28,561 nucleotides of DNA from Azonexus sp. (GCA_031274715.1 JAISPT010000077.1:1-28561), one strand, 5' to 3'; counted from the first letter of the stretch, positions 7,441-20,681 are shown. Notes: generated by a model from the sequence alone, not told the origin. Translations and numbers: made by a program.

Positions 7441-8906
7441 TCAGCGCGGCAGAGTCGTCGCCCCCATCAGAAAAGTATCAACTTCGCGGGCGGCCTGGCG
7501 GCCCTCGCGGATCGCCCAGACAACCAGCGACTGACCGCGGCGGACATCGCCGGCGGCGAAAACCTTGGCCACGTTGGTCTGATAGCAGCCCTCGCCATCG
7601 GTCATCGCCTTGGCATTCTGGCGAGCATCCTTGTCCACGCCGAAGGCGTCGAGCAGCGCACCGACCGGGTTGGTGAAGCCCATCGCCAAAAAGGCGGCAT
7701 CGCACGGCAGCTCGAATTCCGAGCCGGCGACTTCGCTCATCTTGCCGTCCTGCCACTCGACGCGCACGGCTTGCAGAGCCTTGACCTTGCCTTGGCCGTC
7801 GGCGATAAAAGCCTTGGTGGCGACGGCGAAGTCGCGCGTGCAGCCCTCCTCGTGCGACGAGGAAGTGCGCAATTTATACGGCCAGTAGGGCCAGGTCAGG
7901 GCCTTGTTTTCCTGCTCCGGCGGCAGCGGCAACAGTTCGAACTGGGTCACCGAGGCAGCGCCATGGCGGTTGGAGGTGCCAACGCAATCGGAACCGGTAT
8001 CGCCGCCGCCGATGACGATGACGTGCTTGCCCTTGACGTTGATCGGGTTCTTCTTGCCCTGCTGCACTTCCTTGTTCTGCGGGATCAGGAATTCCAACGC
8101 GGCGTGGATGCCCTCCAACTCGCGCCCCGGCACCGGCAGGTCGCGCGGCACTTCCGCGCCGGCGGCGAGAATTACCGCGTCGAAATCGTTCTGCAAAGCT
8201 TCGGCCGAGACGAACTCGGTAGCATCATTGATGATGCCGGCCGGTACATTCTTGCTGCCGACGATGACCCGGGTCTTGAAGACGACGCCCTCGGCTTCCA
8301 TCTGGGCAACGCGGCGGTCGATCACGGTCTTTTCCAGCTTGAAGTCAGGAATGCCGTAGCCAAGCAGGCCGCCGATGCGGTCGTTCTTCTCGAACACCGT
8401 CACCTCGTGACCGACGCGCGCCAGCTGCTGGGCGGCGGCCAGGCCGGCCGGGCCGGAGCCGACGATGGCGACCTTCTTGCCGGTCTTGCTCCTGGCCGGC
8501 TGCGGCACAACCCAGCCCATTTCCCAACCCTTGTCGATGATGAAGTGCTCGATCGACTTGATGCCCACCGGCGCCGCGTTGATGCCGAGCGTGCAGGCAG
8601 CTTCGCAGGGGGCCGGGCAGATGCGGCCGGTGAAGTCGGGAAAGTTGTTGGTCGAGTGCAGCACCTCCAGCGCCTGCTTCCAGTTGCCGCGGTACACCAG
8701 GTCATTCCAGTCAGGAATGATGTTGTTCACCGGACAGCCGGTATTGCAGAACGGTACGCCGCAATCCATGCAGCGCGCGCCCTGGATCCTGGCGTCGCTG
8801 TCATTCAGGGTGTGGACGAATTCCCGGTAATGCCGCAGGCGGCTCTCCACCGGATCGTGGGCCTCGGACAGCCGTTCGTACTCGATGAAACCCGTCGGCT
8901 TGCCCA

Positions 8907-8907
<1 letters not shown>
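7441..8907 (-). CDS. gltD: Glutamate synthase (NADPH) small subunit
   Basis: GltD passes electrons from NADPH through FAD and iron-sulphur clusters to the GltB subunit, which makes two glutamates from glutamine and 2-oxoglutarate. The 488 residues match the usual length. The N-terminal part has cysteines 46, 49, 54 and 58 (CMDCGVPFCNTGC) and 97, 101 and 105 (CPAPCEAAC) for the clusters. VAIVGSGPAGLAAA (about 147-160) is the FAD-binding loop, and VIVIGGGDTGSD is the NADPH-binding loop. The C-terminus holds FAAGDVRRGQSLVVWAI, typical of the family. The ATG at 8907 shares one base with the gltB TAA (TAATG), so the two subunits are translationally coupled. An imperfect copy of the gltD tail lies downstream at 7300-7382. 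Confidence 0.97.
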
Positions 8908-13541
<4,634 letters not shown>

Positions 13542-13650
13542 CACGCGCGTTCCTTCAGATAAATGACCGGGTTCTTGCGGCCAATGACAAAAAAGCCGGG
13601 CATCAACATTCGACGCCTCGGCCTGGACAAGAATATGAGACCACGCGTCA

Positions 13651-13666
13651 TGCACAAAACATGCCA
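13651..13666 (-). promoter_or_regulatory. Candidate sigma-54 promoter (-24/-12) for gltBD
   Basis: On the minus strand the sequence TGGCATGTTTTGTGCA matches the sigma-54 pattern TGGCACG-N4-TTGCA. The GG and GC dinucleotides are at the required distance, and only two of the specified bases differ. Transcription would start near 13640, about 100 bases before the gltB ATG. Confidence 0.65.
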
Positions 13667-13699
13667 CACAAGGCAGGGAGCGACCCTGGGGCCGAAAGC

Positions 13700-13714
13700 G
13701 CACCAAACTCGTGG
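13700..13714 (-). promoter_or_regulatory. Second, weaker NtrC-like site upstream of gltB
   Basis: GCACCAA-ACTC-GTGG on the plus strand keeps most of the GCACC/GTGC dyad seen at 13797-13811. It lies about 35-50 bases upstream of the -24 element. One half-site is degenerate. Confidence 0.35.
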
Positions 13715-13723
13715 CAAGGAAGC

Positions 13724-13739
13724 CCAAGCTTCAGCTTGG
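13724..13739. other. Small hairpin in the aroB-gltB gap
   Basis: Seven-base arms CCAAGCT/AGCTTGG are separated by two bases, in practice six pairs with a four-base loop. It lies about 95 bases past the aroB stop. It could be a weak terminator for aroKB, but there is no clear T run. Besides the sigma-54 and NtrC-like elements, the gap 13542-13834 shows nothing else. A TTGACA at 13775-13780 (minus) lacks a matching -10. Confidence 0.3.
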
Positions 13740-13796
13740 AGGACTCACAGCAGTCAAATGTACTGGCAACCTCTTGTCAACTCAAGATGCTGCATC

Positions 13797-13811
13797 GCAC
13801 CAATTCTGTGC
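13797..13811 (-). promoter_or_regulatory. NtrC-like enhancer site upstream of gltB
   Basis: On the minus strand, GCAC-AGAATT-GGTGC closely follows the enterobacterial NtrC site GCACTAAAATGGTGC: both half-sites and spacing are kept and only three central bases differ. It lies about 130 bases upstream of the -24 element, a usual distance for an NtrC enhancer. Confidence 0.6.
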
Positions 13812-13834
13812 GCGGGCTATGGCTAACGCCCCAT

Positions 13835-14920
13835 TCAGGTGCAACGCGCCTCTATCGCCGCTGCGATATCGGCTTCGCTGACGGTGTCCGCCACAACGGC
13901 TCGGCCGATCTGTTCAAGGAACACCAAACGCAGCTTGCCGTCCTGAACCTTCTTGTCGTGCCGCATCAACTCGAGGTAGCGCGCCGCACCCAATTTCGGC
14001 GCATTCACCGGCAAGCCGGCGCGGACAAAAAGTTGCTCGATACGGCGTACATCGCCAGCCGTCAACCACCCCAGACGCGCCGACAATTCGGCGGCAATCA
14101 AAGTACCAGCCGCCACTGCCTCTCCGTGCAACCACGCACCGTAACCCAAGCCGGTTTCAATGGCGTGGCCAAAGGTATGACCGAGATTGAGCAGCGCCCG
14201 CTCACCCGTTTCGCGCTCGTCGGCCGCGACGACCTCCGCCTTGTTGGCGCAGGAACGGGCCACGGCAGTGGCCAGCGCTTCCTTGTCGCGGGCTATCAAG
14301 GCATCGAGATTGTTTTCCAACCAGACAAAGAAATCGGGGTCGCGAATCAAACCGTACTTGATCACCTCGGCCAAACCCGCCGCCAATTCGCGCTCCGGCA
14401 AGGTATCGAGGGTGGACAGATCGGCCAACACCAGACGCGGCTGGTAGAAGGCACCGATCATGTTCTTGCCAAGCGGATGATTGATCGCGGTTTTGCCGCC
14501 GACCGACGAATCGACCTGCGACAGCAGAGTCGTCGGCACCTGGATGAAGGGCATGCCGCGCTGATAGCAGGCCGCGGCAAATCCCCCCATGTCACCGATC
14601 ACGCCACCGCCCAAGGCAATCAGCGTGGTGCTGCGCTCGCAATGGGAGCCGAGCAGCGCATCGAAAATCAGGTTCAGCGTCTCCCAGGTCTTGTATTGCT
14701 CGCCGTCCGGCAAGATCACGGGCTGCGCCGCGACGCCAGACTGCGCCAGGGCACCCAGCAGAGCCTCCAAATACAACGGGGCGACGGTCACATTGGTGAC
14801 GACGACGGCTTTTTTCTGTTTGAGATAGGGGCTGAGCAATGCGGCATCGGCCAGCAAACCGCAGCCGATGTGGATTGGATAGGAACGCTCGCCGAGCGTG
14901 ACGTTCAAGGTTTGCATCAT
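13835..14920 (-). CDS. aroB: 3-dehydroquinate synthase
   Basis: AroB makes 3-dehydroquinate from DAHP, step two of the shikimate pathway, using NAD and a divalent metal in the cytoplasm. The 361-residue length is typical. Visible motifs are LPDGEQYKTWETL (substrate/NAD region), GGGVIGDMGGFAA (NAD binding), QVPTTLLSQVDSSVGGKTAIN, and the metal ligands in LAEVIKYG, NLGHTFGHAIE and WLHGEAVAAG. Two ATG codons lie in tandem at 14920 and 14917. The first overlaps the aroK stop by four bases (ATGA) and the second by one, so translation is coupled to aroK either way. The aroKB pair is common in proteobacteria. Confidence 0.97.
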   Translation of the reverse strand: MMQTLNVTLGERSYPIHIGCGLLADAALLSPYLKQKKAVVVTNVTVAPLYLEALLGALAQSGVAAQPVILPDGEQYKTWETLNLIFDALLGSHCERSTTLIALGGGVIGDMGGFAAACYQRGMPFIQVPTTLLSQVDSSVGGKTAINHPLGKNMIGAFYQPRLVLADLSTLDTLPERELAAGLAEVIKYGLIRDPDFFVWLENNLDALIARDKEALATAVARSCANKAEVVAADERETGERALLNLGHTFGHAIETGLGYGAWLHGEAVAAGTLIAAELSARLGWLTAGDVRRIEQLFVRAGLPVNAPKLGAARYLELMRHDKKVQDGKLRLVFLEQIGRAVVADTVSEADIAAAIEARCT

Positions 14921-15444
14921 GCTGGACTCATTTGGGGAAATTCCCGGAGTAGAAGATTTACAATACCGCTAGCCACTAGATGCGAGCCCTCGACAACAAA
15001 ATGCGCAACTTCGCGATACAGCGGATCGCGCTCGGCATGCAAGGCCTCCAGGCGTGCCAAAGGATCGGCCACCTGCAGCAACGGGCGATTGCGGTCATGG
15101 CGAGTACGCTCATACAGAATGACTGGCGGCACGTTGAGGTAAACAACCCAGCCGGTATCACGCAAGCGGCTCCGGTTCTCCGGCCGGAGCACCACCCCGC
15201 CGCCGGTAGCCATCACGATGCCGCGCAATTCGGCAAGTTCGGCAATGGCCTGCGCCTCGCGCCGACGAAAACCATCCTCGCCCTCAATCTCGAAAATGAT
15301 GGGAATGGCAACACCGGTCCGGGCCACGATCTCATGATCGGAATCAATAAACTGCCGCCCCAGACGTCGGGCCAGTTGCTTCCCGACCGTGGTCTTGCCG
15401 GCTCCCATCAGGCCGACCAGGTAAATATTCTGAAAATGTTCCAC
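14917..15444 (-). CDS. aroK: Shikimate kinase
   Basis: AroK phosphorylates shikimate with ATP, step five of the pathway, in the cytoplasm. The 175 residues include a Walker A loop GLMGAGKTT (11-19), a shikimate-binding DSD (34-36) and ATGGGVVLRPENR (substrate loop). The lid region contains RTRHDRNRPLL. The start is GTG at 15444: an in-frame TAA lies four codons upstream, and no later start leaves the P-loop intact. The nearest Shine-Dalgarno-like AGGA is only one base from the GTG. A promoter-like TAAAAT would place the transcript start on the GTG itself, so the mRNA may be leaderless. It overlaps aroB and follows the pilQ terminator. Confidence 0.96.
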   Translation of the reverse strand: MEHFQNIYLVGLMGAGKTTVGKQLARRLGRQFIDSDHEIVARTGVAIPIIFEIEGEDGFRRREAQAIAELAELRGIVMATGGGVVLRPENRSRLRDTGWVVYLNVPPVILYERTRHDRNRPLLQVADPLARLEALHAERDPLYREVAHFVVEGSHLVASGIVNLLLREFPQMSPA

Positions 15445-15450
15445 GTCCTG

Positions 15451-15478
15451 ATTTTATCCGAGTCCCCGGCACGGACAA
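15451..15478 (-). promoter_or_regulatory. Candidate aroK promoter, possibly leaderless
   Basis: On the minus strand, TTGTCC (15478-15473) is followed after 16 bases by TAAAAT (15456-15451). A start seven bases after the -10 falls on 15444, the G of the aroK GTG. The -35 shares bases with the T run of the pilQ terminator. Confidence 0.45.
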
Positions 15479-15500
15479 AAAAAGGCCGGCAAAGCCGGCC
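15477..15500 (-). terminator. Rho-independent terminator of pilMNOPQ
   Basis: On the minus strand, GGCCGGC-TTT-GCCGGCC is followed directly by seven T residues. It lies 24 bases past the pilQ stop. It cleanly separates the pilus operon from aroKB. Confidence 0.92.
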
Positions 15501-15523
15501 CTTCTCGCCAATCTCTAAAAAAC

Positions 15524-17695
15524 TCAGTTCAAACGCAGCTTGTCCGACATGATGCGCGGCGTAATGAACACCAGCAGTTCGCGACGCTCACTGACATCAT
15601 TTCTGTACTTGAACAACCAACCGAAGAAGGGAATATCGCCGAGCAGCGGCACCTTTTCGGTTGTTCCCTGATTAGTGGTTACAAACACGCCGCCGATCAC
15701 CACCGTACCACCATTCTCGACCACGACATCGGTTTCAACCGTCGAACTCTTGATCGGTGGATTCTCGAGGATGGCGCGCGTCCAGTCCGGCTCCTCCTTC
15801 TTCACCACCAGCGACATGCGCACCGTCCCTTCCGGCGTGATCTGCGGCGTGACCTCCAGCGACAGTTTGGCTGACTTGAAGCTGACGGTCTGCGTCGCCA
15901 CCCCAACGCCATTTTGCGTCGTCACGTATGGCACCTCGGTCCCATCCTCGATCTTGGCCGTGACATTGTTCGCTGTGATCACGCGCGGACTAGAAATGAT
16001 TTTGCCCCCGCCATCAGTTTCCAGTGCAGCCAATTCAAGATTCAGAATCCGCGTAGCGGTGGAATTGAACAGCGACAGCGCCAGGGTTCCGCCAATCGAG
16101 CTATAGGATGGTAGATTGACGCCGCCCATCGGATTCTGGACCAAGGTGGCAGGCGTCCCACTGTATGTTACCCCAGTACCCGAGATACTTCCCGTGACAT
16201 TCGCCGGGTCCATCCGACCGCCAGCGGTAAAGATGCCGGAACCGCCAAGCTGGACCGGCTTGGAATTGATGAAACCCAGCTTGACACCGATATTGCGGTT
16301 GAACTGATCGTTGGCCTCGACTATCCGGGCTTCGATCATCACCTGGCGAGCGCCGACATCAATCGCCTTGATGAAAGCCCGAATTTCCTCCAGTTTGCTC
16401 GGGATATCGGTGACGAACAACAAGTTGGACTGAATATCCGAGATCGTGCTACCGCGCTTGCTCAACATCCGCAAGGCCGTATTGCCAGCGCCACCGGCAC
16501 CGCCAGCACCAGTCGGCGGAAGACCAGCCAGCAGCCTGGCAACTTGATTGGCGCGGTGGTAGTTCAGGGCAAACTGCTCCGACTGCAGCGGCTCCAGTTC
16601 ATTGATCTGCTGCCTGGACTCGAATTCCAGCTTCTCGCGGGTAGCGATCTCGTCGCGCGGGGCAATCATCATGATGTTGCCCTTTTTACGCATATCCAGC
16701 CCCTTCTGCTGGAAAATGATGTCGATCACCTGATCGGCCGGCACATCCCTGAGCACCAGTGTGGTCGTACCGGTCACCGTTTCGCTGATCACCGCATTGA
16801 GCCCCAGTTCCTCTGCCATCAGACGCAACAGCGCCCTGACATCGCCATTCTGATAATTGATGCTGACACGCGGCCCCTGGTAACCAATCTTCGATCCCTG
16901 CACCAACTTATTCGGATCCTCGACGATGCGCTTGACCTCAACCACGAACTGGTTATCGCTCTGGTAAGCGTTATGTTCCCACAGACCTTTCGGACTAATG
17001 GTCATACGCACATTGTCACCCATGGTACGGGTTTCAACACTAGTCACCGGAGTCGCGAAATCGGTCACATCCAGGCGGCGGCGGAGATGCTCCGGCACGG
17101 TGGTTTTGATGAAATCGACGATCAGATTAGGCCCCTGCTGACGGATGTCGATACCCGTACCAGCATCGCTGAGATCGACGATGACCCGCCCCTCGCCATC
17201 CTTTCCACGGCGAAACACGATATCACGCAGGGCATGGTGAGCACCGACCACACTTTCCTCGGCAAAGGTGGTCACCCGCTGGGTAGGCGATTCGCCGACC
17301 CGGGTAATCGGCGTCAGCGTCACGTACAGCGAGTTACCATCCAGGCGGGTCGAATAATTCATATTGCCGATCAGGTTCAGCACCAGACGGGTCCGGTCGC
17401 CAACCTGCACGACGTTGTAACTGCGCAGGTCGCCCACATTCAGCACCTGGCTGTTTCTACCCAAGGCATTAACCGTAGCCGGGAAGTCGAGCGCCACGCG
17501 CGCCGGGCTAGCCACGCTGAAACCGGCCGGTGCTGCCGCCATCGGCTGTCTCAAATCGATCCGGACAGCGATGTCGTTACCCTGCTGCGCTACATTGATC
17601 GCCTCGATGGCATTCGCTTCTTCCTGTGCCCGCAGCGGCGTAATCAAGGCAAGACAGGCCGAGGCTGCAAGCAGCGCTGTTTTAATCATTTTCAT
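15524..17695 (-). CDS. pilQ: Type IV pilus secretin PilQ
   Basis: PilQ forms the outer-membrane pore through which the type IV pilus passes. The 723 residues begin with a signal peptide (cleavage near residue 23, LRA/QEE). Two peptidoglycan-binding AMIN domains follow (about 27-127 and 145-257). Then come the secretin/TonB short N domain (about 275-350) and an N1-like secretin_N domain (about 374-450) carrying a small Gly/Ala-rich loop (396-404). The secretin channel domain (about 454-716) has VMIEARIVEAN and the hallmark VPLLGDIPFFGWLFK. The gene is last in pilMNOPQ, overlaps pilP by four bases and is followed by a strong terminator. Length and order are ordinary for betaproteobacteria. Confidence 0.97.
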   Translation of the reverse strand: MKMIKTALLAASACLALITPLRAQEEANAIEAINVAQQGNDIAVRIDLRQPMAAAPAGFSVASPARVALDFPATVNALGRNSQVLNVGDLRSYNVVQVGDRTRLVLNLIGNMNYSTRLDGNSLYVTLTPITRVGESPTQRVTTFAEESVVGAHHALRDIVFRRGKDGEGRVIVDLSDAGTGIDIRQQGPNLIVDFIKTTVPEHLRRRLDVTDFATPVTSVETRTMGDNVRMTISPKGLWEHNAYQSDNQFVVEVKRIVEDPNKLVQGSKIGYQGPRVSINYQNGDVRALLRLMAEELGLNAVISETVTGTTTLVLRDVPADQVIDIIFQQKGLDMRKKGNIMMIAPRDEIATREKLEFESRQQINELEPLQSEQFALNYHRANQVARLLAGLPPTGAGGAGGAGNTALRMLSKRGSTISDIQSNLLFVTDIPSKLEEIRAFIKAIDVGARQVMIEARIVEANDQFNRNIGVKLGFINSKPVQLGGSGIFTAGGRMDPANVTGSISGTGVTYSGTPATLVQNPMGGVNLPSYSSIGGTLALSLFNSTATRILNLELAALETDGGGKIISSPRVITANNVTAKIEDGTEVPYVTTQNGVGVATQTVSFKSAKLSLEVTPQITPEGTVRMSLVVKKEEPDWTRAILENPPIKSSTVETDVVVENGGTVVIGGVFVTTNQGTTEKVPLLGDIPFFGWLFKYRNDVSERRELLVFITPRIMSDKLRLN

Positions 17696-18237
17696 TTATT
17701 GCTTCCCTCCTTGCTCTGCAGATACAGCGAGCTGGTGCGTTCGCTCCAGTCACCGGCAGAATCCTGAATCAGTTCACGCAACTCGACTCCCTTGTCGGTG
17801 ATCCGGGTGACCATACCGAAATCGAGGCCGATATAATCACCTACCCTGACTTGCTTGACCTTGTTGTCGACCTGAATCACGGCCAGCGGGCGATTATTGA
17901 TATTCATATAACCGATCATTTTCAGCGACTCGATCGGATATTTTTCCAACAGGCTGTTACGCAACTCGCGAGCCTCGAAATCGGGCTGGAACGCCCCCCC
18001 TTTGCCGGCCGCCTGCTTGTACTTGGCGTCTGGTTCGATTTTTGCCGATTTGAACGGATCCAAGCTACCCTCGGCATCGTAAGGCACCGGCTCATACGGC
18101 TTGACCTGCGGCAAGGGCGGCACATTGCCGCGTAGATTGGCTGAATTGTCGACCATCCATTGCCGTAATTCTTCCTGGTCTCCACCGGAGCAGGCACCCA
18201 GCAGTCCACACAGGGCAACGAGCACGATCCGTTTCAC
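17692..18237 (-). CDS. pilP: Type IV pilus assembly lipoprotein PilP
   Basis: PilP is an inner-membrane lipoprotein that links the PilNO alignment complex to the secretin PilQ through its periplasmic beta domain. The 181 residues start with a lipoprotein signal, with lipobox LGAC and Cys16. A flexible Pro/Glu-rich linker follows (about 40-90), then the C-terminal beta-sandwich with the typical LKMIGYMN, VRVGDYIGLDFGMV and ELIQDSAGDWSERTSSLYL. It overlaps pilO and pilQ by four bases each (ATGA). The final QSKEG tail is short. Confidence 0.95.
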   Translation of the reverse strand: MKRIVLVALCGLLGACSGGDQEELRQWMVDNSANLRGNVPPLPQVKPYEPVPYDAEGSLDPFKSAKIEPDAKYKQAAGKGGAFQPDFEARELRNSLLEKYPIESLKMIGYMNINNRPLAVIQVDNKVKQVRVGDYIGLDFGMVTRITDKGVELRELIQDSAGDWSERTSSLYLQSKEGSNK

Positions 18238-18905
18238 TTCTTCGCTCCTTTTTTCGCCGCTGTCGCCTTTTTCTGACTGGCGACTTCCGCTTCATCCAGG
18301 TAGCGGAAGGTCTTGATCGTCGCATCAAGCGACAGCAAGCCGTCCTTCTGCGGCGCGATCACGATGTTGTTGAGCGTAACGATGCGTGGCAGCTTGGCGA
18401 TGTCGGCAGCAAAAGCGCCGATATCGTGATAGGCACCGTTGATCCTGACCGCCACCGGCAGCTCGGCATAGAAGTCCCTGATCTGTTCCTGGCCTGGCCG
18501 GAACAACTCGAACTGCAGCCCCCGTCCAAGACCTGCCTGGTTCACTTCAATCAGCAGTGCATCGATTTCCGACCTATTCGGCAACTGTTTCAGCAAGGCA
18601 CCAAAAGAACGGTCGATATCGGCCAATTGCTCCCGGTAGAGATCCAGATTGACGGACTGCTTTTTCTTTTCCAGATACTGCTGCTTCAGCCCGACCTCTT
18701 CCTGTTCTCTTGTATCCAGTTCCGTCAGTTGCTCGCTCCACAGGAACCACCAGCCGGCGACCAAGGCGACGATGAAAATCCCCACCAACGCGGCAATTCT
18801 CGGTACGACTGGCCAAGCACCAGGATCATTCGGATTCAGATTGCGGAAATCGGCAGCCAGCGCCTGGAAATCAAATTTCGGCACAGTAATCTCTGGCGAT
18901 TTCAT
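18234..18905 (-). CDS. pilO: Type IV pilus inner-membrane alignment protein PilO
   Basis: PilO pairs with PilN in the inner membrane and helps align the pilus motor with the secretin. The 223 residues have a cytoplasmic N-terminus of about 30 residues, one membrane span (about 32-52), a periplasmic coiled coil (about 55-100, with EQEEVGLKQQYLEKKKQ) and a ferredoxin-like C-terminal domain (VAVRINGAYHDIGAFAADIAKLPRIVTL). A Lys/Ala-rich tail ends the protein. The ATG at 18905 overlaps pilN by four bases. Confidence 0.95.
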   Translation of the reverse strand: MKSPEITVPKFDFQALAADFRNLNPNDPGAWPVVPRIAALVGIFIVALVAGWWFLWSEQLTELDTREQEEVGLKQQYLEKKKQSVNLDLYREQLADIDRSFGALLKQLPNRSEIDALLIEVNQAGLGRGLQFELFRPGQEQIRDFYAELPVAVRINGAYHDIGAFAADIAKLPRIVTLNNIVIAPQKDGLLSLDATIKTFRYLDEAEVASQKKATAAKKGAKK

Positions 18906-19471
18906 TTCTTCTCCTTCCCATCGTCGGGCTTGGCCCGGGTCAGGACGAAGTTCATGCCAAATTCGTTGACCCGTCGGCCGTTGAGCACGACCGCCTTGGA
19001 CTCGATTAGCCGCGGCTGCTCAAGCCAGGGCGACGCCTCCAGATTCCTCATCAGGGCCGAAACCCGGGCATTGGACTGGGCATAGCCGGTAATATTGACG
19101 TTGACTCCGGATTGTTTGAGCGACTTCAGATAAACGCCCTCTGGAACCTGCCTCACCAGTTCGCTAAGCAGATGGACCGTCTCACCACGATCGCGCTGCA
19201 AGTTCTCGATCACTTGCTTGCGCTCCAGCAAGGCTTGTGTCTGCTCCCTGAGGCGCTTGATCTCGTCGAGTTCCTTGTCGAGTGCGGCAATTTCCTTTTT
19301 GAGGAAATCGTTGCGCCCAACCTGATTATCGATAGCGGCACCGATGAAGGTATACACGGCAAATATTATCAACAGGGCAAGCACGCTGACCAAGCCAACG
19401 AGCACGAAGAACTGCTCGCGCCGGGCTTTTTTCGCCGCTTCCCGATGCGGCAAGAGGTTGATGCGAATCAT
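18902..19471 (-). CDS. pilN: Type IV pilus inner-membrane alignment protein PilN
   Basis: PilN is a bitopic inner-membrane protein that recruits cytoplasmic PilM through its N-terminus and pairs with PilO in the periplasm. The 189 residues start with MIRINLLPHRE, the conserved PilM-binding INLLP motif. A membrane span (about 23-45), a coiled coil (about 55-85) and a ferredoxin-like periplasmic domain (VPEGVYLKSLKQSGVNVNI, ARVSALMRNLEAS) follow. The gene overlaps pilM and pilO by four bases each. Confidence 0.96.
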   Translation of the reverse strand: MIRINLLPHREAAKKARREQFFVLVGLVSVLALLIIFAVYTFIGAAIDNQVGRNDFLKKEIAALDKELDEIKRLREQTQALLERKQVIENLQRDRGETVHLLSELVRQVPEGVYLKSLKQSGVNVNITGYAQSNARVSALMRNLEASPWLEQPRLIESKAVVLNGRRVNEFGMNFVLTRAKPDDGKEKK

Positions 19472-20553
19472 GATGGATCAAACCTCCGCAAGGCCAGGCC
19501 GCAGGCCACCATCAGCGACGACGAATCGGCCAGCAGGCTTCTCTCCCTGACCCGGTCGGACAACACCATGTTGGCGAAAGGATTAGCAATCAGGGTATTG
19601 ACCTGGGTGCGCGTCGCCACGACCTCGTCGATTCCAGGAATGACCGCACAGCCGCCGGCGAGGATGATGTGGTCAACCTGGTTGAATTGCGTCGAGGTAA
19701 AGAAGAACTGCAAGGCCCGGGAAACCTCCAGGGCCAAGCTCTCCATGAAAGGATTGAGCAGTTCGGCTTCGTAGCCCTCCGGCAGATTGCCGGCCCGCTT
19801 GGCCGCCTCGGCGTCCTCGTAGCTCATGCCATAATGGCGGGAAATATCCTGGGTCAGTTGGGCACCACCGAAGGCCTGCTCACGCGTATATACCTGCTGA
19901 CCGTTGCGCATCACGGTCAAATCCATCACGTTGGCCCCGGCGTTGATCAGGGCGACCACCTGATTCCTGCCCGAGTCCTGCAACTGGGGCTCGATCAGTT
20001 CATAAGCCGAAAGGGTGGCCAGCGACTCGACGTCGACCACCACCGCTTTCAGGCCGGCCGCATCGGCCACGGCCACGCGATCCTCGACACGCTCCTTCTT
20101 GGAGGCGGCGATCAACACTTCCAATTCATCGGGCAAGGACGGCGCCGGTCCAATTACCTGGTAATCCAGATTAACTTCGTCGATAGCAAAGGGAATGTAC
20201 TGGTTGGCTTCCGCCTCGACCTGGACTTCCAGTTCGTCGTCGCGCAGGCCAGCCGGGACAATGATCTTCTTGGTGATCACCGCCGACCCTGGAAGTGCCA
20301 TGGCGACGTTACGCGTCGAGGTATTTAAGCGCTTCCAAGCGCGTCGCACACAATCGACGACGCTGTCGAGATTGGCGATATTGCCATCGGATACCGCGTC
20401 CTTGGGCAACACCTCGATGGTGTAGCGCTCGACGCGATAACCGTCTTTTCCGTTGGCCGCCAACTCCACCATCTTGACGGCGGAGGAACTGATGTCCAGT
20501 CCGAGCAAGGGGCGCGCCTTGGGATTTAACAACGCTGAGATATCGAAACCCAC
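19468..20553 (-). CDS. pilM: Type IV pilus actin-like protein PilM
   Basis: PilM is a cytoplasmic FtsA/actin-like ATPase that forms the base of the PilMNOP alignment complex by binding the PilN N-terminus. The sequence has LLGLDISSSAVKMVEL (phosphate 1 loop), VAMALPGSAVITKKI, INAGANVMDLTVMRNG and HIILAGGCAVIPGI. I place the start at GTG 20553, giving a protein of 361 residues that begins MGFDISALLNPKARP, with a GGGGGG run just upstream. The frame is open to a TTG at 20595, but that start has no ribosome site and adds residues unlike the family. It is the first gene of pilMNOPQ and is divergent from mrcA. Confidence 0.94.
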   Translation of the reverse strand: MGFDISALLNPKARPLLGLDISSSAVKMVELAANGKDGYRVERYTIEVLPKDAVSDGNIANLDSVVDCVRRAWKRLNTSTRNVAMALPGSAVITKKIIVPAGLRDDELEVQVEAEANQYIPFAIDEVNLDYQVIGPAPSLPDELEVLIAASKKERVEDRVAVADAAGLKAVVVDVESLATLSAYELIEPQLQDSGRNQVVALINAGANVMDLTVMRNGQQVYTREQAFGGAQLTQDISRHYGMSYEDAEAAKRAGNLPEGYEAELLNPFMESLALEVSRALQFFFTSTQFNQVDHIILAGGCAVIPGIDEVVATRTQVNTLIANPFANMVLSDRVRERSLLADSSSLMVACGLALRRFDPS

Positions 20554-20650
20554 CCAGACCCCCCAAAAGTCCTTACGGAATGCGAAGTTAGCCAAATAAC
20601 CAATAATTCACTTCAGATGCTAGCAACAACCATAGGACATGTAAAGCTTT

Positions 20651-20681
20651 TTTACGGGCATCCAAACGGTCGGCGTATAAT
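20651..20681 (+). promoter_or_regulatory. Candidate sigma-70 promoter for mrcA
   Basis: A perfect TATAAT lies at 20676-20681, preceded by TTTACG at 20651-20656 (19-base gap). Transcription would start near 20688, so the mrcA start codon must lie further right, although the reading frame is open from 20617. Confidence 0.5.

Noticed and set aside
13542..13727. N-terminal extension of GltB
   Set aside because: It covers the sigma-54 element and leader, and the ribosome site and family N-terminus point to 13541.
13752..13780. Sigma-70 promoter with TTGACA upstream of gltB
   Set aside because: No acceptable -10 lies 15-19 bases downstream, so the TTGACA is probably chance.
20560..20600. Possible sigma-54 promoter before pilM (TTGGCTAACTTCGCA)
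   Set aside because: The GG and GC dinucleotides are two bases too close for sigma-54.
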